In this document: in pieces, positions 42,621 through 54,600 of the stretch | Numbering within the stretch: position 1 is the stretch's first letter | Layout: each line of letters opens with the position of its first letter | NCBI GenBank assembly: GCA_028641055.1 | Contig: CM054059.1 | Coordinates: forward strand, 432,888,332-432,952,331 | DNA length: 64,000 nt | Direction: 5' to 3' | Source: Alopecurus myosuroides | Taxonomy: Eukaryota; Streptophyta; Magnoliopsida; Poales; Poaceae | The notes under the pieces: generated by a model | What the model was told of the DNA's origin: nothing | What the model saw: only the letters and a program-made list of their open reading frames with translations | Databases searched by the model: none | Program-made: the position numbers and the translations under genes

Positions 42621-45600
42621 ATGGCTCCCAAACGGCAAGGAAAACAGCCGACTCAGGCAAGGACTACCCAAACCATATCCGCCAACTGGGGGCGTTCCAC
42701 AGCCACGAAGGCCAAGTTGGACGAGCTAGCCGAATTAGGAATTCTCCCTTCTCAGAAGGACATTCACTGGAGGGTGCCGGGCAACGAGACCCGGCCCACA
42801 CCCGCCGATAACGAGGTAATCTGCTTCGTAGAGCACGTGACCCGGAGATTCCGTCCTCCGGGTCACCCTTTCTTCAGGGAGGTCTTAAGCCATTATGGCC
42901 TCCGGGTATTCGACATAGGGCCTAACTCTATGTTGAATATTACCCACTTCATCGTTCTATCCGAGTCGTACTTGTGCACACCGCCAAGTTTGACTCTCTT
43001 CATCGAATTATTCCAGTGTAAGCCGTGCCGCGAAAGTGGTGACGGAGCACTTCTTACTTGCGGCGGGGTATCCATCCAACGCCGCAAGAATTCACCGATG
43101 CCAACCCTCAATTTAAACTCCCACGTCAAACATTGGCAGCTGTCTTTCTTTTATTGCCACGATACCTCCCCAGACGGCGAAAAGAAACTGCCGGGTTACT
43201 CGAAAAGCCTCCTCGAACCTTCCGAGTCTTTCAATGCCTTTGCACCAGACTCAGACAGGGAGGCGATCCTTCCCTCATTAGCCAAGATAGCCATCCTCTC
43301 AGCCCAAGGCCTCCTCGGGCTAAATTTAGTAAAAACATGGGTTGATTTTCGGATCCAACCCAACTCCATCCGCACCAAATTGATGTGCGAGTATTCGGGG
43401 CACACCACAGATGCACTCCGATACTCCACCAAGAGCTTTGCGACCGGCGATACCAACAAGACCATCAAGGGCTTCTTGACAGAGAAGCTAGAGGTGATAA
43501 AGGGCATCACCGGGTTACCCCCATTTACTCGGGAAAACCCGGCTCCAGCGGTAATATCCGATAGTCATAACTTATTTCCACATTTTGACTTGATACAGCT
43601 TCTAACCCTTAGTCTCATTCTTTTGTCTTAGGCTGATGACCCTTTCTGGAGAGTTGAACCCTCCCCCCCTTCCAGAGACCCGGAAGAAGAGGACGAGCCG
43701 GCTGATGATAGTGAAGGTATTTGCACAGAACTTGTATAATCTTTACTCGTATCATTTTCCTCCCGTTTACCCTTTTTCCCACAAACACACACCCGGTTCG
43801 CAGGGCTGGAGGACGAAGGTGAGACCAACGAGGATGACCCGGAGGCAACCGAGTCTGACCAAGAAGCAACAGTTGGAGCCAAGAGGAAGGCCAGAGGGGC
43901 AGTGTCCAAGGTTCCTTTTTCCTCGTTATCCTCTGAACCTTACTCCTTTGACGCCATGCGACGACTTAACCATCAATTATCAAATTCGTCGTGCTTGAAG
44001 GATTCTCTCCCAGCCAAGCGCAGAGTAACTCGGAGCTCCCCGGGTGAAGATCCCCTTAACCCGGGCATCTCTACCCCCTCGGTCCATCGTGCCAGTGCTC
44101 CTTCGTCCCGTCCTTCCGATTCTCCTCAACGCCACCCTTCTCCTAACCATCCACGTGCCGGGCAATTCCGGGTTCCGTTAGTGGTCCCTGTGACGACCTC
44201 ATCTGCTTCCAGCGGCGAGCTCCCGCCGGACTACACCGTGAATGCCGGGTGAGTTTTTGCTACATGATTTCCTTTGACGTCTGACAAGATTCCACTCCAG
44301 CCACCGTCACCACTAATAACTGCCCTTTCTCATTTTTCTTTCAGCACTCAAGTCACCGCTAGTGACCCGGAAAATGTAGAGACGGATAACCATCGGGCAG
44401 AGAAGCCGACTGAGAACGTAGACGCCGCGACTGGCGGTGATACGGCGAATAACCAGGAACAAGGCCCTCTAAACAATCCGCTTCCCCGAGCCGCCGGATC
44501 TCCTTCCTCATCGGAACCAGTGGACGAGGAGATCGAGGTTCTGGATACAAGGATGGGTTCTCCCAACCCGGGTACTCAAACTGTCCGGGTCTCGACCCCA
44601 AGGGCGGGGAGAGCTCCCCCACCAGGCGACCAGGCTGCCGGCTCTTCCGGTACTCGACCCGAGGAACTGACGTTTGCCCAGATGCTGGAAACCCTGCGCA
44701 CTTTAAGGGCTAATGAAGAAAACATCTTGGGGGCTTTAATAGCCAAACACGAGGTAAATCCGACTGATGTTGCTTGTGCCCTTATCCAGTCCCCAAGTTC
44801 CGAGTGAATTGATTCATAATTTGCTTGGGACTTTATTATACAAGTGACTGATAACTTGCCCCTCTACCCGACTAATCCTTGTTTGCATCCATGCAGTCTT
44901 TCGTGACTCAATCTGAGGAGAAACTGGCAGACGCCACCAAGCTCATTGAAAAGGAGGTAGCTTTGCGTGAAGCAGCCGAGGCTGAGGCCAGGAGGAATAG
45001 GCTGATAATGACGAAATATAGGAAAAGGGCTCACAAAGCAGAAGATGATCTAACAAGCCTTTCTGTCCAAATATCTGACACATATCGTGCTTTACTTGGT
45101 ACGTTTCCTCCTCCGGGTTTATCCTTTTGATAGATAGCAAGAGTTTTCCCGACTTATGTTTCCATTTTTTCAGGCCCGGACGAAGCCATGCCGGATGAGG
45201 ATGACATTGCCAAGCTGAAAACTATGAAGAGCGTTATCCGGCAGCTATGTGCCGGAACCAAATGGATCCTTTAGGAATTACGGTGGCCGGGTAAAGGACA
45301 TGTTGATCTGAAGAGGATGCTGGATGCCTTCTCCACTATTCCTGAGTGGATTTGGCACTGGAAACGCTCGTCTTGCCGGGTTGGAGTGACCCGGGGGCTT
45401 GCACTTGCCAAGGCTTATTTCCCCAAGCTCGAGCTAGTGAAGCTTATGGGCGGCTTCCCAGAGTTCAAGCTTGATGGGTCCAAGTTCTCGGTGAAGGATT
45501 TTCAGGCCGTCCAAAAGGAGGTCCGTTACCCGGCCAGCGTGATCGCTGACGACCTGGATGTTAATATCCTTGTTCCAGCATATGATGCTGCTGGTGAAGC

Positions 45601-45823
45601 GATTAAGTCAGATCTTCCCGAGCCGTATGATATGCTGGCTCGGTGGAAGGAGGAAGCTGCTGCGTTGAGGGCGGAGGCTGCCAAGAAGCAAGCTGAAGCC
45701 GGCTCTGCCCCCGCTACCTCAACACCAGTCGTTCCACCTCCTGCACGGGCTGTTACCACTGATACGGGTGCTGCTGCTACCACCAATGACGGCAAGGGCA
45801 AGGCAAAGATGAACGCCGAGTGA
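42621..45823 (+). CDS. six-exon antisense gene of element C
   Basis: Exons are 42621-43550, 43632-43716, 43804-44248, 44345-44753, 44897-45098 and 45174-45823. Every junction has GT and AG and the phases agree (0, 1, 2, 0, 1), giving 907 codons including the stop. One in-frame TAG falls at 45272-45274. The N-terminal domain (about residues 50-300; VEHVTRRFRPPGHPFFREVL, VKTWVDFRIQPNSIRTKLMC) resembles the Pfam Transposase_28 putative gypsy-type family from memory. The middle is acidic, then Ser/Pro-rich. Later exons form a coiled coil (EEKLADATKLIEKEVALREA). The tail is Ala/Thr-rich and ends TGA at 45823. It sits opposite pol, with its own TATA box. Role unknown. The TAG may make the last 180 residues dispensable or mark the start of decay. 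Confidence 0.8.
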
Positions 45824-46888
45824 CATCTGATCTCTAATGCCTCTTCTTATGCACCGGTCGGCCAACGTGTTGTTTAAACAGTTATATTTTGGGTGGTGCG
45901 CCTGTGCACCTTTGATATCTTTTCAACGGGATTTTGTAATGCACGCTAAGGTCTTGATATACTCTACGCCTCTTCCGGCCTTTTTTAAATTTATCCATTA
46001 TTGAGCTCGTCTGTTCTCGATATCCGGCTTTCTTTATTGTTCCTTTTGTGAAACTCGATTTCCGGGTCTCATGGGTGTTGACAAGCGGATTTGCTTCTAA
46101 GTCCCCAAGTCCCCAAGACTCGGATATTTGGGTTTTTGGAATTCTACCAATAAGCAATTTTTTCTCTTTTCACGATTTCAAGTCACCCGGACCCGGATCT
46201 CCAAGTCTAGGACACTTGATCTTGAAAGGAGAACGAGTTGCCTACTGCTAAATTCACAAAGATCCCTGAGTCGTTTCACATAGGATTTGAAGTTATGCTT
46301 AATAATCGTTGAGTTTCCAGCTGTTTAGCCTTGTACTCTGCATAACTTGTGGTTTAGATGACCCTTTTGACTATCTTGTACTGTAAGCCGGCTTTCGCTT
46401 GGATACCATGTTGTTACATCTATACGAAAACGTGGCCAGACAAGCCCCGTCGGGTTTCATGGCTGACTGTAGTCGTAAGCGAACAAATCATGCCACTTTG
46501 GTGCGAGTCACATCGAGCTTAAGTAAGAATAGCCAAGAAATTTGGACTTCTTTGTCCGGTTATAAGATTGTAGCCGTACTCGTTTGCAAGTAATCGGCCC
46601 TTATAACTCATAGGCATCATGGCCGGGTCTTTGAGTTCGTAACTGCGCTATTCAAGCGACCAGCCCCCAAGACCTAGATATACGCATCATACTGAGAGTA
46701 CAGAACCTGATAATAACCATCTCTTTTCTTGATAATCACCTCTTTACTTGATATGAAAAATCTAGGTCAGCAAGCCGCCTCATTAAAAACCCGTCCAGTC
46801 CCCAAGGGTACCCTGGATAGGAAAAGAGTACGTCTGAAAACCTGCTTCCTGTTACATCGTTCAATTCCATATGCCAACACAATTTTTG
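45824..46888. other. spacer between antisense gene and pol of element C
   Basis: About 1.06 kb with no recognisable coding sequence, holding the convergent 3' ends of the two transcripts. It has scattered AGTCCCCAAG words (46100, 46115, 46660, 46798), a word type also present in the equivalent spacer of element A. Confidence 0.5.
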
Positions 46889-47001
46889 CTAAGTATAATA
46901 TGGACGTAGCTGAGCCACGTTCCACGGTCTGTCTCTTTCTTGCATAGATGAAGTGGTGTGAGCGGTGTCATTAACTGTGGTCGACTCTTCCCTTGCATCT
47001 A

Positions 47002-50000
47002 TCAAGTAATATGACCCATTAAATTCCGGCTTATGATAAACGGTCCTTCCCAGGGTGGTGATAACTTGTGCTTTCCTTCGTTCGACTGTACCAGGCGCAG
47101 AACCAGGTCTCCTTCCTGGAAGACCCGGGTTTTCACGTGCCGGCTATGATACCTTCGTAAATCCTGCTGATATATGGCTGATCTTTCCAGGGCTTGTTCC
47201 CTTTGCTCTTCTAACATATCCACAACATCTTGCCGGGTTTTTTCATTCTCCACTTCGACGTATGCTGATACTCGTGGTGAATCATGAATAATATCACTCG
47301 GTAATACTGCCTCCGCGCCATAGACCATGAAGAAGGGTGTCATCTGAGTAGATCTATTAGGCGTGGTATTGATACCCCAAACCACAGAAGGAAGTTCTTC
47401 GACCCATGCGCCAGCTTCCCTGATGCAGGGGACTCGTAATCGTGGTTTTAATCCGCGAAGCAATTCTTGGTTTGCCCTCTCCACTTGTCCATTGGCCTGC
47501 GGATGAGCCACTGATGCGACATCAAGCCGGATTCCATTGTTGCCACAGAACCTCTCCATCTCACCAAGGGACATGTTGGTTCCATTGTCGGTAATTATGC
47601 TGTGGGGATACCCGAACCGGTAGATAATCCTTTTCAGAAACTTGACTGCTGTGGCTGATTCGCAATTAGTAACTGGCATAACCTCAACCCATTTGGTAAA
47701 CTTATCAATAGCCACCAAAAGATGTGTCTTATTGCATGGTGACATATGAAATGGGCCAACCATGTCCATACCCCAGACAGCGAACGGCCAAGTTAACGGG
47801 ATGGTCCGTAACTCCATAGCCGGTACATGGGTTTGGTGAGCGTACCTTTGACATCCGTCACACCTTGCTACCAATCGTTCCGCGTCTGCTAGAGTCGTGA
47901 GCCAGAAAAACCCGTGTCGATAAGCTTTAGCCACGAGAGATCTTGTGGACGCATGATGTCCACAGTCGCCTTCGTGGATTTCCTTGAGAATCTGTCGGCC
48001 TTCTTCTGGCGCTACGCAGCGCAAAAAGACCCCTGCTGCGCTTCTCTTATATAATTCCCCATTGATGATAGAATATCCCTTTGCTCGCCTCAAAATTTGC
48101 CTTGCTAATACCTCCTGCTGTGGTAACTCGCCTCGCGATAGGTAGGCCAAAAACGGTTCTGTCCATTCGGGAATAGTACGTACAGTGGCCACAAGTCCTG
48201 AATCCGGGTCTTGATTTGCCAATTCCTCCTCTAACTCGGTTTTAACTGATGGTCGCCATAATTCATCCAGGAAAACGTTAGGTGGAACCGGCTCTCTGCG
48301 CGAGCCGAGTCTAGCGAGTGCGTCGGCTGCCTCATTCTTTCTTCTGTCTATATGCTCCACCTCATACCCGGAAAAACATCCTGCAACCCTATCAACTTCC
48401 CTGCGGTATGCTGCCATAGTTGCGTCCTTCCTATCCCAAGTTCCTGACACCTGCTGTACCACAAGGTCCGAATCTCCGAAACACCGTATCCTCTTGACGT
48501 TCGACTCCTTGGCTGCCCTTAAGCCGTGCAATAGGGCCTCATACTCGGCCACGTTGTTGGAACAGTCAAAGTGAATTTGTAGTACGTAACTCAATTTATC
48601 TCCTTTGGGTGACGTTAGCACCACCCCAGCTCCTGATCCCTCGTATTGCTTAGATCCATCGAAGTGCATGATCCATGATTCGGAATTTGGAACCGTCGTA
48701 GTCATCCCTGTATGTGTCCAGTCGTTAACGAAATCAATTAAAGCTTGAGATTTGATTGCTGACCTGGGTTCGTAGTTGATGTGATAATCCCCCATCTCTA
48801 TCGCCCACTTGGCTATTCTTCCCGTCGCGTCCGAGTTTCTGATGATATCCGACATTGGTATTGAACTAACCACTTTTATGGGGTGTTCTTGGAAATACGG
48901 CTTCAATTTCTGGCTAGCCATAAAGACCCCGAACACCAACTTTTGCCAATGTGGATAGCGCTGCTTTGCTTCTGATAATACCTCGTTGACGTAATAAACC
49001 GGTCTCTGAACCGGGTAACCCTTCCCATCCTCTTTGCGCTCCACAACAACTACTGCGCTGACGGCTCGGGGGCCAGCTGCCACGTATAGCAACATAGGTT
49101 CTTTAGGACCCGGAGCCGCTAGTACTGGTGCTTCAGATAACTGCTTCTTTAGTGCTTCAAACGCCTCATCCGCCTCTTGATCCCATACGAATTTATCTGA
49201 TTTCCTCAAGAGCCGGTACAAGGGCATTGCTTTTTCTCCGAGCCTGGATATGAATCGGCTCAAGGCTGCTACGCAGCCCGTGAGCTTTTGAACATGCTTC
49301 AAATTTTCCGGCTTTTTCAGACTCTGGATGGCCTTGATTTTGTCCGGGTTTGCCTCGATCCCTCTCTCGGAAACGATAAAGCCGAGTAATTTCCCGGCTG
49401 GAACTCCGAACACGCACTTTGTCGGGTTATGCTTCATCTGATATCTCCTCAAAATTTTGAACGTCTCCTTTAGATCATTGATAACTGTCTCCGCCTTCCT
49501 GGTCTTGATGACCACATCATCCACATAGGCATGGACGTTGCGTCCAATTTGGTCCTCGAAGCACTTTTGAATACACCGTTGGTAAGTTGCACCGGCGTTC
49601 TTCAATCCAAACGTCATAGTTTTATAACAGAAGGCCCCAAAAGGGGTTATGAATGATGTTTTCTCCCAATCCTCCCTCTTGAGCTTAATCTGATGATACC
49701 CGGAATATGCGTCCAGGAAGCATAATAGATCGCTTCCAGCTACTGCGTCTATAATCTGATCTATCCTTGGTAGCGCGAACGGATCCTTTGGGCAATGTTT
49801 GTTGAGACTCGTAAAATCAATGCACATCCTCCACTCATTGGTCTTTTTCATCCCCAGAACCGGGTTTGCCAACCAATCCGGGTGAAATACTTCCATGATA
49901 AAGCCGGCTGCCAATAGCCGAGCGATCTCTTCGCCTATAGCCTTCCTTCTTTCCTCATTCATTTTCCTCAAACCCTGCTTCACGGGCCTGGACTTGGGAT

Positions 50001-51108
50001 CCACATGTAAACTGTGCTCGGCCAGCTCTGTAGGGATACCCGGCATGTCGCTAGGTGTCCAGGCGAACACGTCTGCATTTGAACGAATAAACTCCACAAG
50101 TGCCTTCTCCTGCTCTTTTCCCAAATTAGACCCTATGGTAAATTGCTTAGTGGAATCACCTTCGACAAAATCTATCTTCTTGGTGTCTTGTGCTGCCTTG
50201 AATTTTGCTCTCTCATCCTCAGTATTCGGCTTTTTCAAGGCTGTTCTATCATCCGGATTTACTTGAGACCGGTAATATTCGAGTTCTTCCATTCTGCATG
50301 CTTGCTCGGCCATAACTGAATCTCCTTCGTCACACTCAGCCGCTATATCCCGGTTCCCATGTATGGTGATGGTCCGTTTAGGACCCGGGATCTTTAGCTG
50401 CAAATACACATAGCACGGCCTAGCCATGAATTTGGCATAAGCCGGTCTTCCAAACAGCGCGTGATAAGGACTGCGCAATTTGACCACCTCGAACGTGAGC
50501 CACTCAACTCGATAATTATCCGTCGATTCTCCGAAAGCAACCTCCAAGGTGATCTTTCCCTCGGGGCTCGCCGAGTGACCTGGCACGATCCCATGAAAGA
50601 TTGTCGAACTTTTCTGTAACTGGGACTCTTTGAGACTCATGCGTAAGAAGGTTTCCCAATAAAGGATGTTGATGCTACTTCCGCCGTCCATCAGGACCCT
50701 TTTCAGTTCATAACCATTAACCTGTATAGCAACCACCAATGCCAAGACTCCTGGACGCTCTACTCTTTCCGGGTGATCTCTTCTGCTCCACGTTACCTCT
50801 TGCTCCGCCCATCTGAGGTATCCCGGCGTAGCCGAAGAGATCGAGTTTACTGTTTGCTTTAATGTCTCTTTGTTCCTGCTAGAAGTTCCTGTAGTATGCA
50901 CATGATATTGTCCCTTTAAATCAGGCGTACGTACCATACCGATGAAGATGTTAATCCGGCCGATCGTCACCGTAGATCCGGACTCGAGGTGATCCGATTC
51001 TGGCCCCCAGCCGGAATCGTCCACCGTCTTCTCCTTTGTGGTCGATGTAGATCTCGCCGACGACAAGATTCTCCATGTTCTTCCGAGCTTCTCCCGTGAT
51101 GTAAACAC
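47002..51108 (-). CDS. pol polyprotein of element C
   Basis: A 1368-residue open frame. In order: protease (LMDGGSSINILY near residue 138), RT (WRMCIDFTSLNKHCPKDPF, FLDAYSGYHQI, and AYVDDVVIK at about 525-533), first RNase H region (PMLLYVAAGPRAVSAVVVVE), second RNase H (MHFDGSKQYEGSGAGVVL, NVAEYEALLHGL, DLVVQQVSG). The zinc-binding HHCC (CGHHASTRSL to CDGCQ) and the integrase D, D, E (WGMDMVGPF, ITDNGTNM, QVERANQELL) follow. All key catalytic residues I can check are present. A one-base loss near 47020 shifts the last ~40 residues; the expected end (DRPWNVAQLRPYYT) is readable in the next frame to about 46889. The frame's N terminus is a gag deletion junction, not a natural start. Confidence 0.9.
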   Translation of the reverse strand: MFTSREKLGRTWRILSSARSTSTTKEKTVDDSGWGPESDHLESGSTVTIGRINIFIGMVRTPDLKGQYHVHTTGTSSRNKETLKQTVNSISSATPGYLRWAEQEVTWSRRDHPERVERPGVLALVVAIQVNGYELKRVLMDGGSSINILYWETFLRMSLKESQLQKSSTIFHGIVPGHSASPEGKITLEVAFGESTDNYRVEWLTFEVVKLRSPYHALFGRPAYAKFMARPCYVYLQLKIPGPKRTITIHGNRDIAAECDEGDSVMAEQACRMEELEYYRSQVNPDDRTALKKPNTEDERAKFKAAQDTKKIDFVEGDSTKQFTIGSNLGKEQEKALVEFIRSNADVFAWTPSDMPGIPTELAEHSLHVDPKSRPVKQGLRKMNEERRKAIGEEIARLLAAGFIMEVFHPDWLANPVLGMKKTNEWRMCIDFTSLNKHCPKDPFALPRIDQIIDAVAGSDLLCFLDAYSGYHQIKLKREDWEKTSFITPFGAFCYKTMTFGLKNAGATYQRCIQKCFEDQIGRNVHAYVDDVVIKTRKAETVINDLKETFKILRRYQMKHNPTKCVFGVPAGKLLGFIVSERGIEANPDKIKAIQSLKKPENLKHVQKLTGCVAALSRFISRLGEKAMPLYRLLRKSDKFVWDQEADEAFEALKKQLSEAPVLAAPGPKEPMLLYVAAGPRAVSAVVVVERKEDGKGYPVQRPVYYVNEVLSEAKQRYPHWQKLVFGVFMASQKLKPYFQEHPIKVVSSIPMSDIIRNSDATGRIAKWAIEMGDYHINYEPRSAIKSQALIDFVNDWTHTGMTTTVPNSESWIMHFDGSKQYEGSGAGVVLTSPKGDKLSYVLQIHFDCSNNVAEYEALLHGLRAAKESNVKRIRCFGDSDLVVQQVSGTWDRKDATMAAYRREVDRVAGCFSGYEVEHIDRRKNEAADALARLGSRREPVPPNVFLDELWRPSVKTELEEELANQDPDSGLVATVRTIPEWTEPFLAYLSRGELPQQEVLARQILRRAKGYSIINGELYKRSAAGVFLRCVAPEEGRQILKEIHEGDCGHHASTRSLVAKAYRHGFFWLTTLADAERLVARCDGCQRYAHQTHVPAMELRTIPLTWPFAVWGMDMVGPFHMSPCNKTHLLVAIDKFTKWVEVMPVTNCESATAVKFLKRIIYRFGYPHSIITDNGTNMSLGEMERFCGNNGIRLDVASVAHPQANGQVERANQELLRGLKPRLRVPCIREAGAWVEELPSVVWGINTTPNRSTQMTPFFMVYGAEAVLPSDIIHDSPRVSAYVEVENEKTRQDVVDMLEEQREQALERSAIYQQDLRRYHSRHVKTRVFQEGDLVLRLVQSNEGKHKLSPPWEGPFIISRNLMGHIT

Positions 51109-51138
51109 CTTTGGACGCAGGCCCCATGGTGGGCGCCA
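50951..51138 (-). pseudogene. gag N-terminal remnant of element C
   Basis: From the primer site a frame reads GPASKGVYITGEARKNMENL and on to RVRIYGDDRPD, then a stop near 50951. It corresponds to the extreme N terminus of gag in B (GPAAALVGVHIRTGP). The rest of gag, including capsid and any nucleocapsid, is missing. The sequence passes directly into the pre-protease region. Confidence 0.65.
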
Positions 51139-51140
51139 AC

Positions 51141-51621
51141 TGTCGTGGGATAATCACGGCAGACGTTACCGGAGGTAACTGATCTTGGGGCAAGACGACA
51201 CAGGCGTTTGGGAGAGGGTTTAGCTCAGAGGAAAACATGATGTAACTCGATCTGGTAGCCGGCAATCAAAGTCGCCGAGTCTCCGATCTCGATATAACAA
51301 CTCAACTCTAGGGTTACACTAGATGCTCGATATCAAGCGATATTGCTAGGGTTCTTAGATCTCTGTCTAAACTAGACCTAGGGGTCGGTTTATAAAGTGC
51401 CCGTACCCCCTCGGCCCTATTCTCCCAGGCGCAGCTTGAATCCTATCCGGACACCGCTTATAAACCCTAACTTTCCTTACCGTAACCCACAATCCGGGTT
51501 ACGAGGCCTACAAACTTTGGGCCTTCCAGAATCTTCATTATCCTTAACCAGATTACGCACCGTGTTCCTTGGGCCGGGTTACGCCTTGGAGTTGGCCTAC
51601 CGGGTTATTATCCCCCCATCA
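51141..51621 (-). repeat. 5' LTR of element C
   Basis: 481 bp, followed on the minus strand by GT and the TGGCGCCCACCATGGGG primer-binding-like site (51121-51140). That site is one base different from element A. Confidence 0.93.
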
Positions 51622-51626
51622 AGCTG

Positions 51627-54600
51627 AGATTGTCTCTTTGACAGGAAAGAAGTGAGCGACTTTAGTGAGTCGATCAATGACAACGAAGATTGCATCGTTG
51701 CCCCTCTTGGACTTTGGAAAACCAGTGACGAAGTCCATTTCAATCATGTCCCACTTCCACTCAGGGATATTTAGAGGTTGGAGAAGACCGGCTGTTTTCT
51801 GATGAACTGCCTTGACACGTTGACAAACGTCGCATTCAGAAACGTATTTAGCAATTTCACGTTTCATGCTAGGCCACCAATACAGTTTCTTGAGATCCTG
51901 GTACATCTTTGTACTTCCAGGGTGTATGGAGAGAGGAGTTTCATGAGCCTCCTTGAGAATGACATCTTTGAGACTTTGAATCTGAGGAACTGCAATGCGT
52001 CCTTCGAAGAACACAGTTCCCTTGTCATCCACTGAGAAGGACTTAAATTTCTCATTGCCTCCTTTGATGTGTTCTACAATCTTCTTGATTTCAGCATCAC
52101 GAAGTTGTTCAGAACGAATCTTGTCCTCGAGAGTTGGACTGGCTGTCAAGTTTGCAAGATAGCCTTGAGGAACAAGACCAAGGTTGAGCTTCTCGAATTC
52201 TTCATGAAGAGGAGGTTGGCTTTCCATGATCATGAGATTATTGCAATACGACTTACGACTGAGAGCATCGGCCATAACATTAGCCTTGCCTGGAGTGTAA
52301 GAAATGGTAATATCAAAGTCTTTGATCTTTTCAATCCATCTCCTTTGTCTGAGGTTTAGATCTGGTTGAGTGAAGATGTACTTCAGACTCTTATGATCGG
52401 AAAAGATTTCATTGCGATTACCCAACAAGTATTGTCTCCATTTCTTGAGGGCAAACACAACTGCTGCAAGTTCAAGATCATGAGTGGGATAATTGAGCTC
52501 ATGTGTGTTCAACTGACGTGAAGCATAAGCCACAACTTGACGTTCTTGCATAAGAACTGCACCTAGACCTTGGAGAGAAGCGTCACAGAATATTTGGTAG
52601 GATCTGGGCCAACCAGAACTGGTGTAGAAGTGAGTTTAGTCTTCAGGAGATTGAAACTTTCATCACATTGTGGAGACCAGACGAACTTCTTGTCCTTCTT
52701 TATGAGGTCAGTGAGAGGTTTGGCAATCTTGGAGAAGTTTGGGACGAAACGAAGGCAATAGCTAGCCAAGCCAAGAAAACTTCTTACTTGCTTCACAGTC
52801 TTTGGAGGCTTCCAATCAACAATTGCTTTAACCTTTTCTGGATCAATGGCTATGCCCTTGGCAGAGATGACATGACCAAGGTAAGCAACTTCTGAAATCC
52901 AGAACTCACATTTGGAGAATTTGGCATAGAGACGATGCTCGCGAAGCTTCATGAGAGTGAGACAAAGATGTTCTTCATGCTCTTCTTCGGATTTTGAGTA
53001 GACAAGAATATCATCAAGATATACCACAACGAACTTGTCGAGGTATTCATGGAAGACAGAATTCATGAGTTGAGAGAAGGTCGCCGGTGCATTGGTGAGA
53101 CCAAAGGACATGACGGTGAATTCATATAGACCGTAGTGAGTGGTGAAGGCTGTCTTTGGAATATCCTCTTTTCCGATCTTTATTTGATGGTAACCCATTC
53201 TCAAGTCCAACTTGGAGAATATTGAGGCTTCAGCAAGTTGATCAAAAAGATCATCGATACGAGGAATTGGATACTTGTTTTTGATGGTTTTCTCGTTCAG
53301 AGGACGATAGTCGACAACGAGTCTCTTTGTGTGATCCTTCTTCGCAACGAACAGAGTTGGGCAACCCCAAGCCTAGGAACTAGGTTGAATGTAACCTTTT
53401 TCCATGTACATATCAATTTGTTCCTTCAACAACTTCAGCTCGGGAGTTCCTATCTTATAGGTATGCTTAGAGATTGGAGCAGTACCTGGTTCAAGTTCGA
53501 TCACGAACTCAACAGCTCTGTCCGGAGGCATCCCTGGCAACTCTTCTGGAAAGACGTCAGGGAAGTCGCATACCACCGGAACATTTTCAAGTGAAGGTAG
53601 AGGTTTTGCATCGAGGGTGCATAGCTGAATGGAACTTGATTCATTTGGAGAATAGATTATCTGGACAGAAGGGTGGGACAGAGTTATTGACTTTTGAGCA
53701 CAGTCAATCCTTGCTTTATTGGCCTTCAGCCAATCCATACCAAGAATGACATCAATGTCAGAACTGCCAAGCAACATGAGAGAAGCAAGGAAAATTTGGC
53801 CTCCAATTAGGATTTGATTGTCCTTTCTTATCTTGGAAGTCAACATTTGAGATCTCGGGGAGTGAACAGTGATTTTATTGCTTAGTGGAACCACAATTAG
53901 GTTGTTTGTTGTGGCAAAGGTCTTTGACACAAAAGAATGTGATGCTCCGGTATCAAACAACACTTTAGCTGGAATAGAGTTTACGGGAATATACCGAGAA
54001 CGATGTCAGGAGCTTCCTCAGCTTTGTCGATCTTGACATGATTCACCCTTGCGGTCCTCCCGACATGCCTGTTGTTGGAGTTGAAGGCCTTAGGCGGGGG
54101 AGTGCGCACCATTGTCTGGTTTGTGTTAGGACGAGGTGGTGGTGGAGGTAGCTGGCTCTGCGTGCACTTGTCAGCGTAGTGCCCCGTCTGCTTGCACTTG
54201 TAGCATGTGACGACACGAGGAGGCCCTGGCCTTGGCTACCCCATCGAAGCCCTTTGATCATGCATCTGAGCAGGGTTGGGTGTGCGGGGAGCGAAGCCTG
54301 GAGAAGTTTGGGCGTATGGAGCCCGAGTGACAGCACCATTTGGTACCCAGATGCGGCGCTTCTACGGAGGTGTGGTCATGTTGGAGGAGGAACCACCCTC
54401 ACGCGAGTGCTTGCGAGACTCCTCGAACGCCTTGCGCCCATTTTCTTCATTGAGCGCGGTGTTAACGAGATCCTCGAAGCTGTTGGCCTTGATATTGGTG
54501 AGGGCATACTTGAGTTCCGGGTTAAAACCTCTGCGGAACCTTGCCATCTTCTTAGCTTCAGTGGACACCTCATCTCCAGCGTACCGAGCGAGGCGATTGA

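Larger units (their letters stand above)
40969..51621 (-). mobile_element. young Tat-type gypsy element C (10653 bp) nested in E
   Basis: LTRs at 40969-41449 and 51141-51621 are each 481 bp. They differ at four positions by my count (about 99.2% identity) and start TGATGGGGGG / end CCCACGACA on the minus strand. AGCTG flanks both sides (40964-40968 and 51622-51626). In minus orientation the element has a primer-binding-like site, a gag remnant of about 60 codons, a nearly intact pol (51108-47002), and an antisense gene on the plus strand (42621-45823) upstream of its 3' LTR. The gag capsid and nucleocapsid are absent. The insertion splits the integrase of E copy 2. Confidence 0.93.
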
